A DNA stretch of 64,000 nucleotides, taken from Pelomonas lactea. Its GTDB lineage: Bacteria; Pseudomonadota; Gammaproteobacteria; Burkholderiales; Burkholderiaceae_C. This document shows positions 51,469-60,600 of the stretch, piece after piece. The stretch lies in contig NZ_JBIGHX010000007.1 in the NCBI RefSeq assembly GCF_043555885.1, positions 1 through 64,000 of the forward strand, written 5' to 3'. The position numbers were made by a program, and so were the translations under genes. The notes beneath the pieces were generated by a model. The model did no database searches. It saw only the letters and a list, made by a program, of their open reading frames with translations, and had not been told where the DNA came from. The first letter of the stretch is position 1, and every line of letters starts with the position of its first letter.

Positions 51469-52044
51469 ATGTCCCGCCTTGCCAGCGCTGCAGTCCTGAG
51501 CCTCGCCACCCTGTTCACCGCGTCCGCCTCGGCTGACAGCGATGCCAATCCGCGCTGGCAGGCCCGATTGCAGCTGAGCAGCACCGACGGCGGCCTGGAC
51601 GCGACGACGCCGCACCTGGGCGGCTCCCGCATCCTGAGCGCCAACCTGCTGGGCGACTACTACCTGACCAAGTCCGGCCTGTCCGGCGTCAACGGCGGCC
51701 TGCGCGCCACCGGCGGCCTGCTGCTGGGCCCGCTGTCCGTGTCGCAGAGCAGCGGCGGCCTGGCGCTGGGCAGCGGCCCGCTGGCGGCCGGCCGGCGCAG
51801 CTTCGCGCTCAGCCGGCTGGATGCCTACTCGCTGGAGCCCAGCGGCAACCTGTCCTACCTGGGCATCGGCTACACGGGCCGGCTCAAGGGCAGCGGCTTC
51901 GCGTTCAGCGCCGACCTGGGCCTGATGTCCGGCACCGTCGGCGACCTGCGGCTGGGCCGCAGCAGCGCCCAGGGCTTCGAGGACGCCATGCGCGACCTGC
52001 GCTTCAAGCCCCTGCTCCAACTGGGCCTGGCGTACAGCTACTGA
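51469..52044 (+). CDS. Exported beta-barrel-like protein of unknown function
   Basis: This 191-residue protein has a signal peptide (about 1-22, SASAD) and glycine- and serine-rich strands ending LLQLGLAYSY, an aromatic end typical of small outer-membrane barrels. CAGGAG lies six bases before the ATG at 51469. The frame is open upstream to about 51370, but that region shows no start signal. I do not recognise a family beyond small outer-membrane proteins. Confidence 0.7.
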   Translation: MSRLASAAVLSLATLFTASASADSDANPRWQARLQLSSTDGGLDATTPHLGGSRILSANLLGDYYLTKSGLSGVNGGLRATGGLLLGPLSVSQSSGGLALGSGPLAAGRRSFALSRLDAYSLEPSGNLSYLGIGYTGRLKGSGFAFSADLGLMSGTVGDLRLGRSSAQGFEDAMRDLRFKPLLQLGLAYSY

Positions 52045-52101
52045 GGGCCGGGCCGCGCGGTCTCGGATAATCCGGGTTTCCTCATAAAACCCGAGATCCC
52101 C

Positions 52102-52413
52102 ATGAGCGACGTTCAGCAACGCATCGATGACCTGGTCAAGTCCAACCGCGTCATGCTCTTCATGAAGGGCACGGCCCAGTTCCCCATGTGCGGCTTCTCC
52201 GGCCGTGCGATCCAGATCCTGAAGGCCGCCGGCGCCACCGACATCAAGACCTTCAACGTGCTGGAAGACGAGGCCGTGCGCCAGGGCATCAAGGACTACG
52301 CCAACTGGCCCACCATCCCGCAGCTCTACATCAACGGCGAATTCGTCGGCGGCTCGGACATCATGATGGAGATGTACGAGTCGGGCGAGCTGCAGCAGGC
52401 GCTGGCCGCCTGA
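52102..52413 (+). CDS. grxD: Monothiol glutaredoxin, Grx4 family
   Basis: This 103-residue protein carries an iron-sulfur cluster between two monomers and glutathione, and helps deliver clusters. The active site is CGFS with Cys30, after MKGTAQFPM; WPTIPQLYING and GGSDI are the glutathione-binding motifs. GATAAT at 52065 may be the -10 element. A short hairpin (CGGGTTT/AAACCCG, 52073-52093) lies in the leader just before the start codon. Confidence 0.95.
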   Translation: MSDVQQRIDDLVKSNRVMLFMKGTAQFPMCGFSGRAIQILKAAGATDIKTFNVLEDEAVRQGIKDYANWPTIPQLYINGEFVGGSDIMMEMYESGELQQALAA

Positions 52414-52498
52414 TGCGAGACGAGCGCTGGGCCGCTCCCGAGCCGGCTCGCATCCCCGCGGAGGATCACTCGACGCCCCCGTCGAGCGAGGGGCTGGC

Positions 52499-53062
52499 AT
52501 GACGCCACGGCTTGTCGTCGGGCTGACGGGAGCGACCGGCGCGGCCTATGCGCTGCGGCTGCTTCGCCGCGCGCGGGAGCTGGGCGTGGAGACCCACCTC
52601 GTGGCCACGCCCGCGGGCATCCTGAACGCCCACCACGAGCTGGGGCTGGACCGCTCGTCGCTGGAGTCTGAGGCCGACCACGCGCATTCGCCCGGCGACG
52701 TCGGCGCCTGCATCGCCAGCGGCAGCTTCTCGACCGCCGCGATGGTGGTGGCGCCCTGCTCGATGAAGTCGCTCGCCGCCATCGCGCATGGCCTGGGCGA
52801 CAACCTGCTGACGCGCGCCGCCGACGTCACGCTGAAGGAGCGCCGCAAGCTCATCCTGATGGTGCGCGAGACGCCGCTGAACCTGGCCCACCTGCGCAAC
52901 ATGGTGGCCGTGACGGAGATGGGCGGCATCTGCTTCCCGCCGCTGCCGGCGTTCTACCACCACCCCAAGAGCATCGACGAGATGGTCAACGAGACGGTGG
53001 AGCGCGTGCTGGAGCTGGCGGGGATCGCGCAGGCGCAGCCCAAGGTCTGGACGGGGCTCTGA
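52499..53062 (+). CDS. ubiX: Flavin prenyltransferase
   Basis: This 187-residue enzyme joins dimethylallyl phosphate to FMN to make the prenylated cofactor of the UbiD decarboxylase in ubiquinone synthesis. Signature motifs are VVGLTGATGAAYALRLL (about 6-22), ASGSFSTAAMVVAPCSMKSLA in parts (about 75-95) and RETPLNLAHLRNM (about 122-134). It starts 85 bases after grxD and its stop shares one base with the next gene. Confidence 0.94.
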   Translation: MTPRLVVGLTGATGAAYALRLLRRARELGVETHLVATPAGILNAHHELGLDRSSLESEADHAHSPGDVGACIASGSFSTAAMVVAPCSMKSLAAIAHGLGDNLLTRAADVTLKERRKLILMVRETPLNLAHLRNMVAVTEMGGICFPPLPAFYHHPKSIDEMVNETVERVLELAGIAQAQPKVWTGL

Positions 53063-53475
53063 TGGGCTCCACGGACGCAGCCGCAGCCCACCTCGGCAAG
53101 GTCGGCTGGGTCTGCATCGGGCTGGCGGCGCTGGATTGCGCTCTGCGCATCGCGGTACTCGCCTACTGGGCGCTTGCGCCGGATCGTGTGCCGGACATTC
53201 CGATGTTCACCAAGGGCGTGCGCTACCCCGAGGTGCAGGCCGGCGTGCTGCTGGTGATGCTGCCCGCGCTGGCCGCGGTGGCGCGGCCCCGCTGGCTTTC
53301 ACCGCGGCGCTCTCTGGCCTTAGGTGTCGCGCTGATGGTGTTCAGCTTTGCGCTGTTCATCCTCGGTGGCGTGTTCCTGTCCTTCAACGTCGTGAGCGGC
53401 TGGGGGCCCTTCGCGCTCAGCCAGGCAATCACGTCTTGGATCGTCGCCGCGCGGGGCCGCAGCCCCGCTGGCTGA
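53062..53475 (+). CDS. Small inner-membrane protein of unknown function
   Basis: This 137-residue protein has about four hydrophobic segments (near 14-34, 55-72, 80-104 and 108-128), joined by short basic loops. No catalytic motif is recognisable. Its start shares one base with the ubiX stop, so it is probably co-translated with ubiX. Confidence 0.6.
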   Translation: MGSTDAAAAHLGKVGWVCIGLAALDCALRIAVLAYWALAPDRVPDIPMFTKGVRYPEVQAGVLLVMLPALAAVARPRWLSPRRSLALGVALMVFSFALFILGGVFLSFNVVSGWGPFALSQAITSWIVAARGRSPAG

Positions 53476-53570
53476 GCCCCAGGGCTTCTGACGCATCCCC
53501 CGAGCAAGGCCGCCAATCCCCGGTTGTTGCCGCGTTAGGCCGCAAGGCGGTGCCGCAACATGCCGGCACC

Positions 53571-54149
53571 ATGGTTTCCAGCATCAACAGCGCGCTGCTC
53601 GGCTATCTGTCCAACCAGGGGCAGGATGGCAGCAAGGCCACCGCAGCCGGCGGCAAGTCGGCCACCGCCGCCGCCATCTCGCCCGCCGCGATGCAGCGGG
53701 TCAGTGGCACGCCCAAGAACGCCAACGCCATCCAGACACTGGAGGACCGCCAGAAGGCCCTGTCCGCCGACCTGCGCGCGGCGATGGGCAAGGCCGGCGT
53801 CAAGCTCGGCGGCGCCATCGAGTTCGCCATCAAGAGCGACGGCAGCGTCGACCTCAAGGGCAGCGACGCCGACAAGGCCGCCACGCAGGCCTTCCTGAAG
53901 GCCGACACCAGCCGGCCCTCGTTCGCCAACCGCATCGCGACACAGGCCAAGGAGGCGCTGCAGCTGTCGACGACGCTGCAGCAGAGCGCTGCCATCTCGC
54001 AGGCCGCCAAGGCGGCCAGGAGCGCCGGAGGCGTCATGGCGCTCTACACGTCGCTGATGCAGCAGGCCGGCACGTCCAGCGTGGTGTTCTCGGTGTCGGC
54101 CACGGGCAGCTCGCTGAGCTACCCGGGCGCGCTCGCGGCCCGGGCCTGA
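53571..54149 (+). CDS. Hypothetical protein, alanine-, serine- and lysine-rich
   Basis: This 192-residue protein has no signal peptide and no membrane helix. Its composition is low in aromatic residues and rich in Ala, Ser, Lys and Gln, with predicted helices (NANAIQTLEDRQKALSADL, about 43-61). The ATG at 53571 follows a region without coding signal. Function is unknown. The composition resembles small flagellin-like or secreted helical proteins, but I see no motif to support that. Confidence 0.55.
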   Translation: MVSSINSALLGYLSNQGQDGSKATAAGGKSATAAAISPAAMQRVSGTPKNANAIQTLEDRQKALSADLRAAMGKAGVKLGGAIEFAIKSDGSVDLKGSDADKAATQAFLKADTSRPSFANRIATQAKEALQLSTTLQQSAAISQAAKAARSAGGVMALYTSLMQQAGTSSVVFSVSATGSSLSYPGALAARA

Positions 54150-54177
54150 AGTCTGCGACGTCAGCGACGTCATCGAC

Positions 54178-56313
54178 TCAAGGCTGCTTCTGCAGCACCA
54201 GCCCGCGGCGCTCCAGCAGCGGCGCGATGTCCGGCTCGTGGCCCACGAGGTTGCGGAACAGCACCATCGCATCCTCGCTGCCGCCGCGCGACAACAGCTT
54301 GGCGCGCAGCGCGTCGCCGTTGGCGCGCTTCAGGCCACCGCGCTTTTGCAGCCACTCCACCGTGTCGGCGTCCAGCACCTCGCTCCAGATGTAGGCGTAG
54401 TAGCCCGCCGCGTAGCCGCCCATGATGTGGCTGAAGTACGGCGTGCGGTAGCGCGGCGGCACCGGCGGGAAGGCGACGCCCTCCTCCTGCAGCACCCGCG
54501 CCTCGATGTCCATCAGCGCCTCGGGCGCCGGCGCCTGGGTGGCCTGGTGCAGGCGCTGGTCCAGGATGGCCGACTGCAGGTAGGACAGCGTCGTGTAGCC
54601 CTGGTTGAAGCGCTTGGCACGGGCCACCTTGTCCAGCAGCTCGCGCGGCATGGGCGCGCCGGTCTGGTAGTGCCTGGCGTAGTTGGCCAGCACGCTGGGC
54701 CAGTCGGCCCAGACCTCGTTGACCTGCGACGGGTACTCGACGAAGTCGCGCGGCACGCGGGCCAGGCTGGGGTAGCGGCTCTGGTTGAACATGTAGTGCA
54801 GCGCGTGGCCGAACTCATGGAACAGCGTGTTGACCTCGTCCCAGGTCATCAGCGTCGGCTCGCCGGCCGGCGGCTTGGGGATGTTCAGGTGGTTGGCCAC
54901 CACCGGCTGCGTGCCCTCCAGCGGGTTCTGGCTGACGTAGGAGTTCATCCACGCACCGCCGCGCTTGGCTGGCCGCGCGTACATGTCGGCGATGAAGATG
55001 GCCAGCGGCTTGCCGTTGGCATCGAACACGTCGTATGTGCGCACATCGGCCTGGTAGACCGGCAGGTCGGTGCGGCGCTTGAAGGTGATGCCGTACAGCT
55101 TCTCGGCGGCAAAGAACACGCCGCGCTCCAGCACGCTGGTCAGCTCCAGGTAGGGCTTGAGCTGGTTCTCGTCGAAGCCGTACTTGGCGGCGCGCAGCTT
55201 CTCGGCGTAGTAGCTCCAGTCCCAGGCCTGCAGCGCGAAGCCGGGCTGGCCCTTGGCGGCCTGGTCGCTGTCGATAAGCTGCTGCAGCTCGGCCGCTTCC
55301 GCCTTGGCCGAGGCGACCGCCGCGGGGGCCAGCTTGCGCAGCAACGCGTTGACGGTGTCGGCGGACTTGGCGGTCTCTTCCTCCAGCACGAAAGCCGCCG
55401 GCGTCGCGTAGCCCAGCAGCGCCGCGCGCTCCTGGCGCAGCGCCAGCACGCGGGCCACGGTGGCGCGGGTGTCGAACTCGTTGCCACGCGCACCGCGGGC
55501 GACCGAGGCACGGTGCAGCCGCTCGCGCACCGCCCGGTTCTGCAGGCTGGTCTCGAAGGGCTGGATGGTGGTGTTCAGCAGCGCGATGGCGTACTTGCCG
55601 TTCTGGCCCCGCTTGGCAGCCAGGTCGGCCGCCGCGGCGATCTGCGCGGGCGTCAGGCCGGCCAGTTCCTCGGCACTGTCGACGATGACGGCCGAGTCGT
55701 TCACCTCGGCCAGCACCGCCTTGCTGAAGCGCGCGCCCAGCGTCGCCAGCTCGGCGTTGATGGCCTTCATGCGCGTCTTCTGCTCGTCGTTCAGCAACGC
55801 GCCGGCCCGCACCATGTCGCGGTAGGTGCGCTCCAGCAGGCGCCTGCCTTCGGCATGCGGTGCGGCCTTGTCGCGCTGGGCGTAGAGCGCCTGCACGCGG
55901 GCGAACAGCTTGGCGTTCAGCAGCACGGCGTCGCGCTGGGCGGCCAGCTTGGCCGCGTAATCGGTCTGCAGCTGCTGGCGGGCCGGATTGGCGTCGGCGC
56001 CCATCAGGTTGCCCAGCAGGTTGCTGGCGCGGGCCAGCAACCGGCCGCTCTTCTCGAGCGCGACGATGGTGTTGTCGAAGGTGGGCGCAGCCGGGTTGTC
56101 GGCGATGGCCTGCACCTCGGCGAGCTGCTCGGCCATGCCGCGATCCAGCGCGGGCGCGAAATGCTCATCGCGCAGCTTGTCGAACTGCGGGTAGCGCAGC
56201 GGCAGCGGGCTGGTGGCCAGCAGCGGGTTGTCGGCAGGGGCCTGGGCGCCGGCCAGGCCGGTGGCCATCAGGGCAGACAGGAGCAGGGGCGCTATGCGTT
56301 TGGCAGCGGGCAT
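54178..56313 (-). CDS. M3-family metallopeptidase (oligopeptidase A / dipeptidyl carboxypeptidase type)
   Basis: This 711-residue zinc peptidase has a signal peptide (about 1-23, GAQA), so it is a periplasmic member, as Dcp-like enzymes with export signals are. The zinc motif HEFGH lies near residue 500 in VNTLFHEFGHALHYM, with the third ligand in the following EVWADW stretch. The N-terminal helical half opens with PLRYPQFDKLRDEHFAPAL. It faces the previous gene convergently and lies 83 bases after the lytic transglycosylase on the same strand. Confidence 0.9.
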   Translation of the reverse strand: MPAAKRIAPLLLSALMATGLAGAQAPADNPLLATSPLPLRYPQFDKLRDEHFAPALDRGMAEQLAEVQAIADNPAAPTFDNTIVALEKSGRLLARASNLLGNLMGADANPARQQLQTDYAAKLAAQRDAVLLNAKLFARVQALYAQRDKAAPHAEGRRLLERTYRDMVRAGALLNDEQKTRMKAINAELATLGARFSKAVLAEVNDSAVIVDSAEELAGLTPAQIAAAADLAAKRGQNGKYAIALLNTTIQPFETSLQNRAVRERLHRASVARGARGNEFDTRATVARVLALRQERAALLGYATPAAFVLEEETAKSADTVNALLRKLAPAAVASAKAEAAELQQLIDSDQAAKGQPGFALQAWDWSYYAEKLRAAKYGFDENQLKPYLELTSVLERGVFFAAEKLYGITFKRRTDLPVYQADVRTYDVFDANGKPLAIFIADMYARPAKRGGAWMNSYVSQNPLEGTQPVVANHLNIPKPPAGEPTLMTWDEVNTLFHEFGHALHYMFNQSRYPSLARVPRDFVEYPSQVNEVWADWPSVLANYARHYQTGAPMPRELLDKVARAKRFNQGYTTLSYLQSAILDQRLHQATQAPAPEALMDIEARVLQEEGVAFPPVPPRYRTPYFSHIMGGYAAGYYAYIWSEVLDADTVEWLQKRGGLKRANGDALRAKLLSRGGSEDAMVLFRNLVGHEPDIAPLLERRGLVLQKQP

Positions 56314-56396
56314 GGGCAAGGGTGTCTTGTGGACGAAACCCTCAAGGCTAACCGCCCTGCCCCGCCCGGCCGGAAGCCACGCTTGTAAAGCCGTCT

Positions 56397-56999
56397 TTAC
56401 GTCTCGCCCGGCAGCAGCCACTGGCGCCGCGCACCGAACACCGCGTTCGGGTACTCCGGCCGGCCGCGGCTGCCGTTGTAGCGGCCCAGCGCCAGGAACA
56501 TGTCGCCCTTCTCGCGGTCCAGGTAGTGGCGCAGGATGACGCAGCCGAAGCGCAGGTTGGTCTGCATGTGGAACAGCGCCGACGCGTTGCCGTCGCCGAT
56601 GGCCTTGGTCCAGAACGGCATGACCTGCATGTAGCCGCGCGCACCGGCCGTGCTGATCGCGTACTTGCGGAAGCCGCTTTCCACCTGGATCAGGCCCAGC
56701 ACCAGGCTGGGCTCCAGCCCCGCGCGCTTGGCCTCGTACCAGACCGTCTCCAGGAACTCGATGCGGATCTGCGTCTCGGTCTTGCGCTTCTTCAGCCGCT
56801 CGCTGGTGGCGCCCAGCCAGCGCAGGTAGGCCATGCGCGCCTCGGTGTCATCGAACTTCGGCCGCGGCGGCGCCGCCTGCGCGATGGAAGCGCTCAGCGC
56901 CGAGCGGATGGAGTCCGCCAGCGGCTCTTCCAGCTGCGCACCGGCCCGCGCCGCGAGGGGCGCGGCCAGCAGGCCCGACAGCAGCAGCCGGCGCTTCAA
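56397..56999 (-). CDS. Lytic transglycosylase (SLT domain)
   Basis: This 200-residue protein has a signal peptide (about 1-20) and an SLT-type catalytic domain (about 90-190). The catalytic glutamate is in LIQVESGF (about 104-111), followed by GARGYMQVMPFW and the NLRFGCVILRHYL helix. It cleaves peptidoglycan between N-acetylmuramate and N-acetylglucosamine. Its ATG overlaps the proS stop by four bases. Confidence 0.9.
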   Translation of the reverse strand: MKRRLLLSGLLAAPLAARAGAQLEEPLADSIRSALSASIAQAAPPRPKFDDTEARMAYLRWLGATSERLKKRKTETQIRIEFLETVWYEAKRAGLEPSLVLGLIQVESGFRKYAISTAGARGYMQVMPFWTKAIGDGNASALFHMQTNLRFGCVILRHYLDREKGDMFLALGRYNGSRGRPEYPNAVFGARRQWLLPGET

Positions 57000-58741
57000 A
57001 GCTTGAGCAGGCCCTTCAGGTGGGCCACGACGTCACCCACCGCGACCTTGGTCGCGGCCTCGTCACGGCGGCCCTGGTACTCGACCTGGCCTTCCTTCAG
57101 GCCGCGGTCGCCCAGCACCACGCGGTGCGGCACGCCGATCAGCTCCCAGTCCGCGAACATCGCGCCCGGGCGCTCGCCGCGGTCGTCCAGCAGCACGTCC
57201 ACGCCAAGCAGCCGAAGCTCGTCGTAGAGCTTCTCGGACGCTGCCTTGACGTCGGCGCTGCGGTCGGCACCGATGGGGCAGACGACGACGGTGAACGGCG
57301 CGATCGCGTCCGGCCAGATGATGCCGCGCGCGTCGTGGTTCTGTTCGATGGCCGCTCCCAGGATGCGCGTCACGCCGATGCCGTAGCAGCCCATCTCCAG
57401 CAGCTTGGGCTTGCCGTTCTCGTCCAGGAAGGTCGCGTTCATCGCGGCCGAGTACTTGGTGCCGAGATAGAACACATGGCCCACCTCGATGCCGCGCTGG
57501 ATGGCCAGCACGCCCTTGCCGTCCGGCGACGGATCGCCCGCGACGACGTTGCGGATGTCGGCGACGACATCGGGCTCGGGCAGGTCGCGGCCCCAGTTGG
57601 CGCCGGTGAAGTGGAAGTCCGCCTCGTTGGCGCCGCAGACGAAGTCGCTCATGTTCGCGACGGTGCGGTCGGCGACGATCTTCAACGGCGCCTTCAATCC
57701 GATGGGCCCCAGGTAGCCGGGCTTGCAGCCGAAGTGCGCGTCGATCTCGACGCCGGTCGCGAAGCGGAAGCCGCCCTTCAGGCCCTCGACCTTGCCGGCC
57801 TTCACCTCGTTGAGCTCATGGTCGCCACGCACCAGCAGCAGCCAGACCTGCGTCTTGACGATGTGGCCGTCCTTGTCCAGTTCGTCGGTGGCCAGCACCA
57901 GCGACTTGACCGTCTGCGCCAGCGGCAGGCCCAGCAACGCCGCGACGTCCTCGCAGGTGCTCTTGCCCGGCGTGGGCGTCTTGGCCAGGGCCTGCGTGGC
58001 CGCACCGCGCGTGCCGATCAGCGCCACGCCCTCGGCCAGCTCCATGTTGGCTGCGTAGTCGCTGGTGGGGCAGTAGACGATGGCGTCCTCGCCGGTCTCG
58101 GCAATGACCTGGAACTCGTGCGAGCGGTCGCCGCCGATGGCGCCGGTGTCCGCCGCCACGGCGCGGTACTCGAGGCCGAAGCGCTCGAAGATCTTGCAGT
58201 AGGCCGCGTACATGTTGTCGTAGCTGCGGCCGGCGGCGTCGACGTCACGGTCGAAGGAATAGGCGTCCTTCATCGTGAACTCGCGGCCGCGCATCAGGCC
58301 GAAGCGCGGGCGGCGCTCGTCGCGGAACTTGGTCTGGATGTGATAGAAATTTTTCGGCAGCTGGCGGTAGGAGCGCAGTTCCTGGCGGGCGATGTCGGTG
58401 ATGACTTCCTCGCTCGTCGGCTGCACGATGAAGTCGCGGCCATGCCGATCCTTCACACGCAGCAGCTCGGGGCCCATCTTGTCGAAACGACCCGTCTCCT
58501 GCCACAGCTCCGCGGGCTGGATGACCGGCATCAGGCACTCCACCGCGCCCGCAGCGTCCATCTCCTCGCGGATGATCTTTTCAACCTTGCGAATGACGCG
58601 AAGCCCCATCGGCATGTAGTTGTAAATGCCGGCGCCCAGGCGCTTGATCATGCCCGCGCGCATCATCAGCTTGTGGCTGACGATCTCCGCGTCCGCGGGC
58701 GCTTCCTTGAGGGTGGAGATGAAGAACTGGGAGGCTTTCAT
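56996..58741 (-). CDS. proS: Prolyl-tRNA synthetase
   Basis: This 581-residue class II synthetase charges tRNA-Pro. Motif 1 includes GAGIYNYMPMGLRVIRK, motif 2 the FRDERRPRFGLMRGREF region (about 137-153) and motif 3 GIGVTRILGA (about 443-452). The bacterial editing insertion lies between motifs 2 and 3 (about 225-405). A tRNA-Pro gene lies further along the window at 63727. It is divergent from rppH. Confidence 0.96.
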   Translation of the reverse strand: MKASQFFISTLKEAPADAEIVSHKLMMRAGMIKRLGAGIYNYMPMGLRVIRKVEKIIREEMDAAGAVECLMPVIQPAELWQETGRFDKMGPELLRVKDRHGRDFIVQPTSEEVITDIARQELRSYRQLPKNFYHIQTKFRDERRPRFGLMRGREFTMKDAYSFDRDVDAAGRSYDNMYAAYCKIFERFGLEYRAVAADTGAIGGDRSHEFQVIAETGEDAIVYCPTSDYAANMELAEGVALIGTRGAATQALAKTPTPGKSTCEDVAALLGLPLAQTVKSLVLATDELDKDGHIVKTQVWLLLVRGDHELNEVKAGKVEGLKGGFRFATGVEIDAHFGCKPGYLGPIGLKAPLKIVADRTVANMSDFVCGANEADFHFTGANWGRDLPEPDVVADIRNVVAGDPSPDGKGVLAIQRGIEVGHVFYLGTKYSAAMNATFLDENGKPKLLEMGCYGIGVTRILGAAIEQNHDARGIIWPDAIAPFTVVVCPIGADRSADVKAASEKLYDELRLLGVDVLLDDRGERPGAMFADWELIGVPHRVVLGDRGLKEGQVEYQGRRDEAATKVAVGDVVAHLKGLLKL

Positions 58742-58881
58742 GGCGGGGCTGGAATGCGAAGGCCGGGTGAAAACCCGGCCAAGTCACGACAAAAGGGAGA
58801 GAAGTCTCCGGGTTAGCGAGGGCGCTACCGCGATCGCGGCCCGATGCAATAATCGAACCAACTAGAGATTTGAGGTTGATT

Positions 58882-59475
58882 ATGCTCGACCGTGAAGGCT
58901 TCCGCCCCAACGTCGGCATCATCCTGCTCAACCATCGCAACGAGGTGTTCTGGGGCAAACGCATCCGGACGCATTCGTGGCAGTTCCCGCAAGGGGGCAT
59001 CAAACACGGCGAGACGCCTGAGCAGGCGATGTTCCGAGAGCTCCACGAAGAGGTGGGGCTCACACCAGAGCATGTGCGCATCATTGCGCGGACGCGCGAC
59101 TGGCTGCGCTACGAGGTGCCGGAGCACTTCATCCGGCGCGATGCGCGGGGCCACTACCGCGGCCAGAAGCAGATCTGGTTCCTGCTGCAGATGATGGGCC
59201 GCGACTGCGACATGAACCTGCGCGCGACGGACCACCCCGAGTTCGATGCCTGGCGCTGGAACGAGTACTGGGTGCCGCTGGAGGCCGTCATCGAGTTCAA
59301 GCGCGGCGTCTACGAGATGGCGCTGACCGAGCTCGCCCGCTACCTGCCGCGCATCAATCATCACAACCGCTACCTGCGTGCCGGCATGCGCCCGCCGCAC
59401 CGCGAGCGCCACAGCGGCCCGATGCCGCTGGAGCCCGCCGCGACGCCGCCCGACGGCGACCCGCGCGCCGACTGA
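58882..59475 (+). CDS. rppH: RNA pyrophosphohydrolase (Nudix)
   Basis: This 197-residue Nudix enzyme removes pyrophosphate from mRNA 5' ends, starting decay. The Nudix box is GGIKHGETPEQAMFRE followed by LHEEVGL (about 40-62). The N-terminus MLDREGFRPNVGIILLN is typical. A C-terminal proline-rich tail of about 35 residues extends beyond the E. coli protein. GAGG precedes the ATG by six bases; a TTG 12 bases earlier is the alternative. Confidence 0.95.
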   Translation: MLDREGFRPNVGIILLNHRNEVFWGKRIRTHSWQFPQGGIKHGETPEQAMFRELHEEVGLTPEHVRIIARTRDWLRYEVPEHFIRRDARGHYRGQKQIWFLLQMMGRDCDMNLRATDHPEFDAWRWNEYWVPLEAVIEFKRGVYEMALTELARYLPRINHHNRYLRAGMRPPHRERHSGPMPLEPAATPPDGDPRAD

Positions 59476-59484
59476 CCGCCGGCG

Positions 59485-60600
59485 TCAACGCAGCACGAGG
59501 TTGTCGCGATGGATGAGTTCGGGCTCGGCCGCATAGCCGAGCACGGCCTCGAACTCTGACGAGGGCTTGCGGGCGATCAGGCGCGACTCGGCGCCGGAGT
59601 AGTTGGCCAGTCCACGCGCCAGCTCGGTGCCGTCCGGCGCCAACACGGCGATGACATCGCCACGATGGAAGTCGCCCTGCACTTCCGTGACGCCGATGGG
59701 CAGCAGGCTCTTGCCCTCGCCGCGCAGCTTGGTCACGGCGCCGGCATCCACCTTCACGGCGCCGCGCATCTGCAGATGGTCCACCATCCACTGCTTGCGC
59801 GCCTGCAGCTTGGCCGTGGCGGCATGCAGGGCGGTGCCGATGGCCTCGCCGGCGCCCAAGCGCAGCAGCACGTCCGGCTCGCGCCCCCAGGCGATGACGG
59901 TGCCGGCGCCGCTGCCCGCGGCACGCTTGGCGGCCAGGATCTTGGTCAGCATGCCGCCGCGGCCGATGCTGGACCCGGCCCCACCGGCCATGCGCTCCAG
60001 CTCGGGGTCGCCAGCCTGGGCGTTGTCGATGAAGCGCGCCGACGGGTCCTTGCGCGGATCGGCCGAGTACAGGCCTCGCTGATCGGTCAGGATGACCAGC
60101 GCATCGGCTTCGACGAGGTTGGCCACCAGTGCGCCCAGCGTGTCGTTGTCGCCGAACTTGATCTCGTCGTTGACGACCGTGTCGTTCTCGTTGATGACCG
60201 GCAGCACGCGGTGGGCCATCAGCGTCAGCAGTGTCGAGCGTGCATTGAGATAACGCTCGCGGTCGGCCAGGTCGGCGTGCGTCAGCAGCACCTGCGCGCT
60301 GTGCATGCCGTGAGCGCTGAGCTGGCTTTCATACATCTGCGCCAGGCCCATCTGGCCGACGGCGGCCGCAGCCTGCAGCTCGTGCAGCTCCTTGGGCCGC
60401 GTCGTCCAGCCCAGCCGCTTCATGCCCTCGGCGATGGCGCCACTGGACACCATGACCAGCTCGCGCCCCTCCGCTGCCAGCGCCGCCAGCTGGCGGCTCC
60501 AGTTCGCGATCGCCTCGGCATCCACGCCGCGGCCCTCGTTAGTGACGAGGCTGGAACCGACTTTGACAACGATGCGGCGCGCGCTGGACAGCAAACTCAT
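59485..60600 (-). CDS. proB: Glutamate 5-kinase
   Basis: This 371-residue enzyme catalyses the first step of proline synthesis, phosphorylating glutamate. The amino-acid kinase domain (about 5-260) opens with RIVVKVGSSLVTNEG and includes INENDTV and the GRGGMLTKILAAKRA stretch. A C-terminal PUA domain (about 275-365) is present. It overlaps obgE by four bases. Confidence 0.96.
   Translation of the reverse strand: MSLLSSARRIVVKVGSSLVTNEGRGVDAEAIANWSRQLAALAAEGRELVMVSSGAIAEGMKRLGWTTRPKELHELQAAAAVGQMGLAQMYESQLSAHGMHSAQVLLTHADLADRERYLNARSTLLTLMAHRVLPVINENDTVVNDEIKFGDNDTLGALVANLVEADALVILTDQRGLYSADPRKDPSARFIDNAQAGDPELERMAGGAGSSIGRGGMLTKILAAKRAAGSGAGTVIAWGREPDVLLRLGAGEAIGTALHAATAKLQARKQWMVDHLQMRGAVKVDAGAVTKLRGEGKSLLPIGVTEVQGDFHRGDVIAVLAPDGTELARGLANYSGAESRLIARKPSSEFEAVLGYAAEPELIHRDNLVLR

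Noticed and set aside
52073..52093. Terminator or riboswitch before grxD
   Set aside because: The seven-base stem is short, lacks a T tract and is too small for a known riboswitch; it is kept only as a note in the grxD entry.
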